Origin: Clostridia bacterium
GTDB taxonomy: Bacteria; Bacillota; Clostridia; UMGS1883
Length of the DNA stretch: 7,661 bases
Direction of reading: 5' to 3'
Assembly (NCBI GenBank): GCA_900768005.1
Contig: CAAGBE010000020.1
Location: 1 to 7,661, forward strand
Under the pieces are notes generated by a model. That model made no database searches. It saw nothing but the letters and a program-made list of their open reading frames with translations, and was not told the DNA's origin. Position 1 is the first letter of the stretch; every line of letters starts with the position of its first letter. Shown here piece by piece: positions 1 to 5,464 of the stretch. A program made the position numbers and the translations under genes.

Positions 1-2
1 AG

Positions 3-542
3 TTAAAGGTAAGCGAGCTTGTAGTTTTTAACCGAATGAATAAAAGCATTGACAAAATGGAGCTTCACAAGATTGTACGTGGGGTGAGCCGCCGCTCGGA
101 CATCGCATACGAATACCCCGACGGAAATGTTGAGTATGACGATATTGAAGACCCGCTTCCATTTGACATTGAAGCACCTGTCATTAAAATTGAGGATGGC
201 GACTACGCTCTCTGGTACAGAGATTTGCTTGAAGAAACCGACAAATATAACGGAAAGACAGTTAAGTTCCGTGGAATCTGTGCATACGATTCAAGAATGT
301 CCGACAACACCTTTGTTGCGGGAAGACATATTATGACCTGCTGTATAGACGATGTTGAGTATAGTCCTATTGTATGCATATGCAAGAATAAACACAGTAT
401 AAAAAGCCGTGACTGGGTTATGGTAACTGGAACTATAAAGGTCGAATACTGCAAATTCTATCAGGGCAAGGGGCCGGTTATTCATATTGAAGAAACTGCA
501 ATGACATCGGCACCTGCACAGGAGCTTGCCACATTTTATTAA
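3..542 (+). CDS. 3' part of a putative CobW-type GTPase / TIGR03943 (DUF1980)-like fusion protein, 5' end cut off by the window
   Basis: The frame is open to the left edge, so the ATG at 36 is probably internal; nothing resembling a ribosome binding site sits just before it. The visible product is about 179 residues. Its first residues, around VVFNR then a charged helix, resemble the degenerate NKxD (G4) region and following helix of CobW/COG0523-type P-loop GTPases. An acidic linker follows (about codons 35-60). From about position 255 the protein reads GKTVKFRG, FVAGRH, MTCC (Cys-Cys at 339-344) and WVMVTGTI, the pattern of the C-terminal domain of TIGR03943/DUF1980 proteins, which accompany a putative permease. 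Family knowledge suggests a role with metal or permease partners, but no substrate can be read here. Seen: the open frame and motifs. Inferred: the fusion. The GTPase core would lie outside the window. The gene ends ten bases before a terminator hairpin. Confidence 0.7.
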   Translation, partial: LKVSELVVFNRMNKSIDKMELHKIVRGVSRRSDIAYEYPDGNVEYDDIEDPLPFDIEAPVIKIEDGDYALWYRDLLEETDKYNGKTVKFRGICAYDSRMSDNTFVAGRHIMTCCIDDVEYSPIVCICKNKHSIKSRDWVMVTGTIKVEYCKFYQGKGPVIHIEETAMTSAPAQELATFY

Positions 543-552
543 TCAAAAAACA

Positions 553-588
553 CACCTCGCGAATATAATGTTCGTGAGGTGATTTTTT
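553..588 (+). terminator. Rho-independent terminator after the GTPase-like gene, overlapping the next gene's RBS
   Basis: An 11-bp stem (CACCTCGCGAA at 553-563 with TTCGTGAGGTG at 571-581, one G-T wobble) closes a 7-base loop, TATAATG. It is followed by A and then six T (583-588). The start codon of the next gene begins directly after the T run at 589. The loop happens to read TATAAT, like a -10 box, but no convincing -35 lies 16-18 bp upstream. Confidence 0.8.
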
Positions 589-591
589 ATG
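576..591 (+). promoter_or_regulatory. Ribosome binding site embedded in the terminator's 3' arm
   Basis: GAGGTG at 576-581 stands seven bases before the ATG at 589, the right place for a Shine-Dalgarno sequence. All of it is paired with CACCTC at 553-558 when the hairpin forms. A read-through transcript would therefore have this site masked. A transcript starting inside or after the left arm would leave it free. Confidence 0.65.
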
Positions 592-1239
592 AGTTGTAAC
601 ATTGAGTGGAACTGTCCCCCCGGAAGCTTCCCATACACGGTAAGACCAGGCGACACACTCTATATGCTCGCAAAACGGTTTGAAACAAGTGTAGAAAGGC
701 TTCAGGAAATTAATTCAATTGAAAACGCAAATGTACTTAATATCGGAGATACGCTGTGTATTCCTGAGCCACTCCAATACTTTCCGACCTGTAAAACAAG
801 CAACTATTATGTTGTACAAAAGGGCGATACTATCTTCACAATAGCTTCCTATTTTGGTGTAAGCACTGCACAGATTATGTACTCCAACATAGGGATAGAC
901 GAAGATAACCTCTACGAAGGAATGATACTCTGTATCCCCCTCGCCCCACCTAAGCTATGCGTAAGCATAAACGGAAATATCCTTACGCTTCTATATAACT
1001 CGGGTGACAGAGCCGAGTTTCCCTGTCGTAATACACTCAAGGATTTTTCTTCTCAGGTTGTACAAAAGCAGATTGACACATCATTTGGTGGAAGAAAGAG
1101 GCTCAATCTTCTTGTTCCTGATACGGCGATTTCAAGTCTGTCTGCACAGAAAAGTGACAGGGATATTATTCTTTCGGACAATGATATGGATAAGGTGTTC
1201 AACCTTGTTCCCGTGGGAACGGGGGTGGAGATTAACTAA
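589..1239 (+). CDS. Two-LysM protein with a degenerate L,D-transpeptidase (YkuD-like) domain, probably non-catalytic
   Basis: This 216-residue protein has no signal peptide or membrane segment. LysM 1 spans about residues 15-58 (YTVRPGDTL) and LysM 2 about 73-116 (YVVQKGDTI); these are peptidoglycan-binding modules. Residues 122-216 align nearly gap-free with the transpeptidase domain of the next gene: VQKQID with VNKEID, SSLSAQKSDRDI with SSIGTDASNGCI, and FNLVPVGTGVEI with FDITVVGTPVRI. The catalytic Cys position is Asp192, the preceding Gly is Arg191, and the His position is Val176, so it should not act as a transpeptidase. Cys pairs C9/C57 and C68/C115 flank the two LysM modules. The gene overlaps the start of the active enzyme by one base. 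I infer a peptidoglycan- or cortex-binding helper, perhaps in the spore envelope, because neither partner has an export signal. The LysM calls are firm; the pseudoenzyme reading rests on the by-eye alignment. Confidence 0.9.
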   Translation: MSCNIEWNCPPGSFPYTVRPGDTLYMLAKRFETSVERLQEINSIENANVLNIGDTLCIPEPLQYFPTCKTSNYYVVQKGDTIFTIASYFGVSTAQIMYSNIGIDEDNLYEGMILCIPLAPPKLCVSINGNILTLLYNSGDRAEFPCRNTLKDFSSQVVQKQIDTSFGGRKRLNLLVPDTAISSLSAQKSDRDIILSDNDMDKVFNLVPVGTGVEIN

Positions 1240-1241
1240 TG
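1221..1241 (+). promoter_or_regulatory. RBS and TAATG stop-start overlap coupling the two LysM genes
   Basis: The stop TAA (1237-1239) shares its last base with the ATG (1239-1241). A purine-rich site within 1224-1230 (GGTGGAG) lies eight bases upstream. This arrangement normally gives coupled translation and suggests that the two proteins are made together. Confidence 0.75.
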
Positions 1242-2084
1242 GCTTGCGGTCAGTTTTATACAATACAAGAGGGTGACACACTCTTTGAAATTGCAAATCA
1301 ATTTGATACAACGGTTGAAAATATCCTGCGGTTTAACCCAGACCTCAACCCCGCAAATCTCCCCGTAGGAAGAACAATATGCGTAATATCTGCCACCAAT
1401 CAGCCCGTCACCTGCCCGCTAGGTACACTTCCATACAATGTTAACGCCGGTGACACAATACTTTCTATTGCCCTTAGATTCGGTACAAGTGTGGAAGCAC
1501 TTTTACGTGCAAATCCTGATATTGACCCGTACAATCTTCAGGTGGGACAGAGGATTTGTATTGCACAAAGCTTCGGCGAACCTCCCCTCTGCCCTACACG
1601 AAATTTCTATGTAGTAAGAAGCGGTGACACCATAAGAAATATTGCACGAAGCTTTGATGTGGAGCAGGACGATATTATACGATTGAATCCAGACATAAAT
1701 CCACGCAGACTTTCTCCTGGGCAGATAATATGTCTTCCCGTCGCACCCTCACCCGTTGAAATCATTGTAAATATTATGGCAAAAAGACTTACCGTTTACC
1801 GAAACGGAAGTATTTTCCGAGAATATATCGTTGCAACGGGTAAACCCGAAACACCCACTCCCGTAGGCAATTTTGAAATTGTGAACAAAGAAATAGACCC
1901 GGGCGGACCTTACGGAACAAGGTGGCTGGGCCTTTCTGCAAAAGGGTACGGTATTCACGGAACAAATAATCCCTCATCTATCGGGACCGACGCATCAAAC
2001 GGTTGCATAAGAATGTATAACGAGGATATTGAGGCACTGTTTGATATAACAGTCGTTGGAACGCCTGTCAGGATTTTACCGTAG
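1239..2084 (+). CDS. L,D-transpeptidase with three LysM domains (YkuD family)
   Basis: This 281-residue protein has LysM modules at about residues 6-50, 64-109 and 122-167, each with a GDT motif, then a YkuD catalytic domain at about 173-280. The catalytic signature is complete: HGT with His240, then SNGCIRM with Cys256 and Arg258. The family forms 3-3 peptidoglycan cross-links through a Cys acyl-enzyme that takes a tetrapeptide donor; some members attach proteins to the wall. No signal peptide is present. Bacillus YkuD, also LysM plus this domain, is a sporulation protein, so a spore-cortex or coat role is plausible but inferred. One Cys before and one at the end of each LysM (C3/C48, C59/C107, C118/C165) give a regular spacing of 45-48 residues. 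The gene is coupled to the upstream inactive paralogue and ends in a 9-bp convergent overlap with the radical SAM gene. Confidence 0.93.
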   Translation: MACGQFYTIQEGDTLFEIANQFDTTVENILRFNPDLNPANLPVGRTICVISATNQPVTCPLGTLPYNVNAGDTILSIALRFGTSVEALLRANPDIDPYNLQVGQRICIAQSFGEPPLCPTRNFYVVRSGDTIRNIARSFDVEQDDIIRLNPDINPRRLSPGQIICLPVAPSPVEIIVNIMAKRLTVYRNGSIFREYIVATGKPETPTPVGNFEIVNKEIDPGGPYGTRWLGLSAKGYGIHGTNNPSSIGTDASNGCIRMYNEDIEALFDITVVGTPVRILP

Positions 2085-3038
2085 AATCCTGTATTCTTCT
2101 GTCTGTGTATCTGAAACTATATTAATCTTAATTCCTTTTTCTTCAAAATATTTTATATTGCATTTTCTGTTTCCGTTTACCTTGGAAAGGAATCGGGGAT
2201 TTACCAAAACATCAACTTTACCATAATGAGCTTCTTCCTCAATACGGTTACGGATGTCACGGCTGATTACCATTTCACCCAATGAGGGATGGTATGCCCC
2301 TGCAATGTAGTTTTTTCTTAAATCTTCCCCATCGGGGAGTCCTATTCTTAAAACACTTATGCCATTCTGTGTGAAAAATCGATAAAGTCTGGCTGAGATT
2401 TTTACGGCATCCTCCACACTTTGCGGTGTGTATTCACCTTTTTCAAGCATTTTTTCAAGATATGTTCCCCTCAACACTACCGTGGGATAAATTCTTGTTT
2501 CCTTTGCCCCAAGCTCTTTAAATTTGCTCGCTGTATAAAGGCATTTCTGCGGAGTGTCACCAGGAAGTCCTGTCATCATCTGCAGTCCGAGGATAACGCC
2601 GCTTTCATTTATGATTTCTGCCGCCTTTACTACATCTTTTGCACTATGTCCTCTCTTTGAAAGGCGCAAAACCTCTTCATCCATTGACTGTGCACCAAGC
2701 TCTATATTCTTTACTCCATAGGAAATAAGCCTTTGTACAGTATCAACGTCAATATAATCAGGACGGGTAGAAAGACGGATACTTTTCACAAGCCCTTTCT
2801 TGATATACTCCTGTGCAAGAGAAAGATATTCATTCTGTTTTTTTACATCAATTCCCGTGAAGCTGCCGCCGAAAAATGCTATCTGCTCCGCCATTTTTCC
2901 GCCAGAGAGGTATTCTTCTATTGTACTGCGTGCTTCGTCTGTTGTGGGAGCCATACTCTTACCGCTTATGGTACGCTGATTGCAAAAAGCACAATCATTG
3001 GGGCAACCCTCGTGAGGGACAAAAATAGGTATAATCAT
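2076..3038 (-). CDS. Elp3-like radical SAM protein (COG1243 type) without acetyltransferase domain
   Basis: The product has 320 residues. The N-terminus carries the radical SAM cluster motif CPNDCAFC (Cys12, Cys16, Cys19), which binds a [4Fe-4S] cluster and S-adenosylmethionine. It is followed by GGSFTG (57-62), the STRPDYID segment (90-97), ELGAQS (113-118) and MTGLPG (155-160), in the order seen in Elp3-type proteins. A Radical_SAM_C-like region follows from roughly residue 200. True Elp3 proteins have a C-terminal lysine acetyltransferase domain of about 150 residues; this protein ends without one. Such short homologues are common in Clostridia, and their substrate is not known to me; tRNA modification is a guess by homology. 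The start is supported by AAGGA (3046-3050) seven bases upstream. A terminator hairpin lies just upstream of that site, so it may have weak read-through from the membrane protein gene or a promoter I cannot see. Confidence 0.9.
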   Translation of the reverse strand: MIIPIFVPHEGCPNDCAFCNQRTISGKSMAPTTDEARSTIEEYLSGGKMAEQIAFFGGSFTGIDVKKQNEYLSLAQEYIKKGLVKSIRLSTRPDYIDVDTVQRLISYGVKNIELGAQSMDEEVLRLSKRGHSAKDVVKAAEIINESGVILGLQMMTGLPGDTPQKCLYTASKFKELGAKETRIYPTVVLRGTYLEKMLEKGEYTPQSVEDAVKISARLYRFFTQNGISVLRIGLPDGEDLRKNYIAGAYHPSLGEMVISRDIRNRIEEEAHYGKVDVLVNPRFLSKVNGNRKCNIKYFEEKGIKINIVSDTQTEEYRILR

Positions 3039-3050
3039 AATAAATTCCTT

Positions 3051-3082
3051 ATTTAAAAGAGGGTGTATTATACACCCTCTTT
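3051..3082 (-). terminator. Terminator of the membrane protein gene
   Basis: A perfect 12-bp inverted repeat, AAAGAGGGTGTA (3056-3067) with TACACCCTCTTT (3071-3082), closes a 3-base loop. On the minus strand it starts one base after the stop codon and ends in a run of only four T, then AAAT, so termination may be partial. The Shine-Dalgarno of the downstream radical SAM gene follows at once. Confidence 0.8.
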
Positions 3083-3083
3083 A

Positions 3084-4262
3084 TTATTCAGCACTCTGGA
3101 CTTCGTACGCTTCTTCGTAATATTCATCGTCATCATCTTCACCGAGGGAATTTCCTATAAGGACAACAAGTACACCTACAAGTACGGTTATTGAAGCATA
3201 GATAACAGCACTGTGTGCGAAATTAGCAGTAATTGCAGAAACAACACTTTCTATAAAGGGACTTGCCGAGGTAAATGCAGGCTTAAAGAAAAATCCTGCC
3301 ACACCTACTGCCAAACCTGCAAGAATAACTGCTGTACCAATAATCTTGTGCCAGTAATCTTTACAGTAAATTACTGTGAGAACCAACAGCAGAAGCAAAG
3401 CAACCACAAAAATTATGAGTGCAAGCGATGAGAAAAGCACAGATGTAATTCCTGTATATTTTACCGCAGGCTGTCTGTTAAGACTAGCTGCTGAAACCTC
3501 TTTCACTGCAGTGGAGTTTGCAATATATCCTGCAATCTCGTCACAACGGCTTTCTCCCAGCTCCGTACCTGTTACAATTTTTATATAAGATGCATTTTCG
3601 TAAAGATTTTTTGAAATACTTTCTTTTGAAACAGCCTCAAATGGTGTTCCGTACAAATAATAATTTATTACATTGTATGCTGCATCTGCGATAAAGGACG
3701 GGTAGGATGACCTGTCAACTGCCATTTTGATATCGTCGTATGTAACCAATATCAAAGAATTGTCACGAAGTATATCTGCCATACTTGCCTTGGACGAGCT
3801 TGGCTCAAGCCCTATCGTTTCAGGATACATTACCTTACCAACTGTAAAGGTTTCAGGGTTACCTTTTCGTATTGCCGTTTCAACCGAATACTCGGTTGTA
3901 CTAAGCTTTACAAGAAGCGAAGTAACAGTCGCAGCCGCAATGGCAAACAAAAGCACAGCAAAAACTACGGCTCTTGTAACGGTCAGAATTTTACGGACAA
4001 TTCTTCTGCGTCTTCTCGCCTTTTTAGATTTCTGTTTCTTTTGTTTGGCGTGAGCTTTCTGAACTTTCTTCTTTTCTTTTTCTTTATTATAGTTAGGAAT
4101 TTTGATGGGAGCAGGAGCAAACTCGGAGATAAATTCTTCCTGAGTTGTCATTTCTTCTTTTACTTCCGCATTTTCAGAAGAATCGACAGTTGTTTCTTCA
4201 ATTTCACCCTCTGTTTTTTCAATAACAGCTTCCGTTTCATTTATTTCCATTTTATCGTTCAT
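3084..4262 (-). CDS. Uncharacterised four-helix membrane protein with charged cytoplasmic tails
   Basis: I do not recognise the family of this 392-residue protein. Residues 1-48 are acidic (many Glu) and residues 60-91 are very basic (KKKVQKAHAKQKKQK, then RRRRR). Four hydrophobic segments follow at about 92-118, 272-299, 307-327 and 350-371, and residues 375-392 form an acidic tail (EDDDDEYYEEAYE). By the positive-inside rule the N-terminus is inside, residues 119-271 are an extracytoplasmic domain of about 150 residues, and the C-terminus is inside. No enzyme motif is visible. The start is fixed by AAAGGAAG (4270-4277) seven bases before the ATG; a second Met at codon 5 is too far from this site. 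It has its own sigma-A promoter and diverges from lexA. The acid-then-basic tail could bind nucleic acid, lipid heads or a partner, but that is speculation. Confidence 0.85.
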   Translation of the reverse strand: MNDKMEINETEAVIEKTEGEIEETTVDSSENAEVKEEMTTQEEFISEFAPAPIKIPNYNKEKEKKKVQKAHAKQKKQKSKKARRRRRIVRKILTVTRAVVFAVLLFAIAAATVTSLLVKLSTTEYSVETAIRKGNPETFTVGKVMYPETIGLEPSSSKASMADILRDNSLILVTYDDIKMAVDRSSYPSFIADAAYNVINYYLYGTPFEAVSKESISKNLYENASYIKIVTGTELGESRCDEIAGYIANSTAVKEVSAASLNRQPAVKYTGITSVLFSSLALIIFVVALLLLLVLTVIYCKDYWHKIIGTAVILAGLAVGVAGFFFKPAFTSASPFIESVVSAITANFAHSAVIYASITVLVGVLVVLIGNSLGEDDDDEYYEEAYEVQSAE

Positions 4263-4286
4263 CGTAACACTTCCTTTACACTATAT

Positions 4287-4315
4287 ATAATATCAATTTC
4301 TTCAAAATAAGTCAA
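4287..4315 (-). promoter_or_regulatory. Sigma-A promoter for the membrane protein gene
   Basis: On the minus strand TTGACT (4310-4315) is separated by 17 bases from TATTAT (4287-4292). Transcription would begin near 4280, giving a leader of about 18 bases that consists of little more than the ribosome binding site. The SOS box lies about 90 bp upstream of this -35, so LexA is not expected to block it directly. Confidence 0.75.
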
Positions 4316-4404
4316 GAAAAATTACCTTTTGACAATCGAGCAAATACATTCTACCATAAAAAGGGACAATTATAAAGAAAATTTACACATTTTTCAAATT
4401 TTTA

Positions 4405-4418
4405 CGAACAAATGTTTG
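4405..4418. promoter_or_regulatory. SOS box (LexA/DinR operator)
   Basis: CGAACAAATGTTTG fits the Gram-positive LexA operator consensus CGAACRNRYGTTYG at every position. Its last three bases overlap the -35 of the lexA promoter, so bound LexA would exclude RNA polymerase. This indicates autoregulation, relieved when DNA damage activates RecA. I saw no second copy of this motif in the window. Confidence 0.9.
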
Positions 4419-4444
4419 ATTTTTTGTTTTTTGTATGTTATAAT
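4416..4444 (+). promoter_or_regulatory. lexA promoter, extended -10
   Basis: TTGATT (4416-4421), a 17-base spacer, then TATAAT (4439-4444), with TG one base before it (TGTTATAAT), a classic extended -10 element. Transcription should start near 4451, about 24 bases before the lexA start codon. The -35 overlaps the SOS box. Confidence 0.85.
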
Positions 4445-4474
4445 TATTAAAAGAATTGTATTGGAGGGGTTTAA

Positions 4475-5089
4475 GTGGCGGCTAATATAGATAAACAACA
4501 GCAGATTTTAAATTTTATTGAAAAGCAGGTTTCAGAAAAAGGATTTCCGCCGACAGTCCGTGAAATTTGCGATGCAGTAGGTTTAAGCTCTCCTGCAACT
4601 GTTCACGGTTACCTGAAGAGATTGGAGAAAAATGGACATATTATTAAGGATAACGGCAGTTCAAGAGGAATCAGGCTTGCAAATGTTCCCACAAACATAT
4701 CTTCTATGGAGAAAGAGTATCTTGAAGTTCCCGTAATCGGCAGGGTCAGTGCAGGTACGCCCATCCTTGCAGAGGAAAATCTTGAACGCACATTCCCGCT
4801 TCCTATGGATTTTGCAAAGAAAAATGATGTATATATGCTCCGTGTCCGCGGTGAAAGTATGATAAATGCAGGTATCCTGGACGGCGACTATGTAATAGTT
4901 GAAAAGTGCGAGGTTGCCCGTAACGGCGAAATGGTAGTTGCCCTTGTTGACGACAGTGCAACGGTTAAAACCTTTTATAAAGAAAACGGCCATTTCCGTC
5001 TTCAGCCTGAAAACGATTTTATGGAGCCTATCATTGTTGACAGCGTATCAATACTCGGCAAGGTTGTAGGTGTTTACAGACTTTTTTAA
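4475..5089 (+). CDS. lexA: LexA, SOS-response transcriptional repressor
   Basis: This 204-residue protein has the usual LexA length. The N-terminal winged helix-turn-helix (about 1-70; PTVREICDAVGLSSPATVHGYL) reads the SOS box. The C-terminal S24-type self-cleavage domain (about 83-204) has the Ala93-Gly94 cleavage site in VSAGTP, the nucleophile Ser128 in RGESM and the general base Lys165 in ATVKTF, so autoproteolysis stimulated by RecA-ssDNA filaments should be intact. The start is GTG at 4475, seven bases after GGAGG (4463-4467). A perfect SOS box overlaps its promoter, which supports autorepression. It is transcribed alone, since a strong terminator follows. Nothing is missing or unusual in the protein. 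Confidence 0.97.
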   Translation: MAANIDKQQQILNFIEKQVSEKGFPPTVREICDAVGLSSPATVHGYLKRLEKNGHIIKDNGSSRGIRLANVPTNISSMEKEYLEVPVIGRVSAGTPILAEENLERTFPLPMDFAKKNDVYMLRVRGESMINAGILDGDYVIVEKCEVARNGEMVVALVDDSATVKTFYKENGHFRLQPENDFMEPIIVDSVSILGKVVGVYRLF

Positions 5090-5099
5090 CATTCCCATT

Positions 5100-5142
5100 A
5101 AAAACGGGGTGTAAAAAGCTTGCTTTTTACACCCCGTTTTTT
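5100..5142. terminator. Bidirectional terminator between lexA and the small minus-strand gene
   Basis: A 19-base arm at 5101-5119 (core CGGGGTGTAAAAAGC) pairs with 5122-5140, with an apical CTTG turn. Six T follow on the plus strand (5137-5142) and five T on the minus strand (from the A run 5100-5104). It lies 11 bases after the lexA stop and one base after the stop of the opposing small gene, so it serves both. Confidence 0.93.
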
Positions 5143-5318
5143 CATCTGCAGGAAACTAAATCCTCAATTGCAGAGCCTACTGTTTTCATTGCACGGCTTG
5201 TTTTTCTGTATGCCTTTTTAATTTTCGTATTACTTGGCGGTTCCATCATCATACAGATTGCGCCACCTATCATAGAGCCTACAATAAAGCCTTTTGCGAA
5301 GCTAAATGTTTTTTTCAT
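5142..5318 (-). CDS. Small 58-residue protein with a short hydrophobic, glycine-rich N-terminus (YtxH-like layout)
   Basis: Reading the minus strand from the ATG at 5316-5318 gives 58 residues ending in a TGA at 5142-5144. A perfect AAGGAGG (5326-5332) stands seven bases before the start, and a terminator follows directly, so this is very probably a real gene. The N-terminal half has a Gly-rich hydrophobic stretch (about residues 9-25, FIVGSMIGGAICMMM) and a Pro-Pro break at 27-28. The rest is a basic, amphipathic-looking helix (KIKKAYRKTSRAMK). This resembles the layout of small YtxH-type envelope proteins, but I cannot assign it to that family. It could be membrane-attached. Function unknown. 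Its ribosome binding site lies in a hairpin. Confidence 0.82.
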   Translation of the reverse strand: MKKTFSFAKGFIVGSMIGGAICMMMEPPSNTKIKKAYRKTSRAMKTVGSAIEDLVSCR

Positions 5319-5322
5319 AACT

Positions 5323-5356
5323 AAACCTCCTTACACTCTTAGTATGGAGGTTTTTT
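5323..5356. promoter_or_regulatory. Inverted repeat: RBS-masking hairpin on the minus strand, terminator-like on the plus strand
   Basis: AAACCTCC (5323-5330) pairs with GGAGGTTT (5346-5353). After one T-T mismatch, TAC pairs with GTA, leaving a 7-base loop. In the minus-strand transcript the right arm of the hairpin contains the whole Shine-Dalgarno of the 58-residue gene, so folding would mask it. On the plus strand the same repeat ends in six T (5351-5356), which is a terminator shape, although no plus-strand gene lies between it and the lexA terminator. Confidence 0.65.
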
Positions 5357-5403
5357 CGTTTTATATGCTTTTTTACAATTTATCATTATTTAATTAAAAT
5401 TTA

Positions 5404-5432
5404 TTGAAATATTTACTGTTTTGTTATATAAT
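5404..5432 (+). promoter_or_regulatory. Sigma-A promoter of the HD-domain gene and typA
   Basis: TTGAAA (5404-5409), a 17-base spacer, then TATAAT (5427-5432). Transcription should start near 5439, about 26 bases before the first start codon. I see no operator-like repeat over it. Confidence 0.82.
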
Positions 5433-5464
5433 AGATTGAAAAGTTTTTTTGAGGAGATACCTAT

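Noticed and set aside
36..38. ATG at 36 as the true start of the first gene
   Set aside because: No ribosome binding site precedes it, and the frame stays open to the window edge with family-like sequence before it.
564..569. TATAAT in the hairpin loop as a promoter -10
   Set aside because: No acceptable -35 at 16-18 bp upstream, so it is kept only as a remark in the terminator entry.
2733..3056. 107-residue plus-strand frame antisense to the radical SAM gene
   Set aside because: No ribosome binding site or domain; the opposite strand carries the intact CxxxCxxC enzyme.
4329..4357. TTGACA (4329-4334) with a possible -10 at 4352-4357 as a second lexA promoter
   Set aside because: The -10 (TACCAT) is poor and a much better promoter lies downstream beside the SOS box.
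4287..4418. Direct LexA repression of the divergent membrane protein gene
   Set aside because: The only SOS box is about 90 bp upstream of that gene's -35, too far for ordinary blocking.
5081..5089. T run at the end of lexA as a terminator or slippage site
   Set aside because: It encodes the last residues and stop of LexA without a preceding hairpin; the real terminator follows at 5100.
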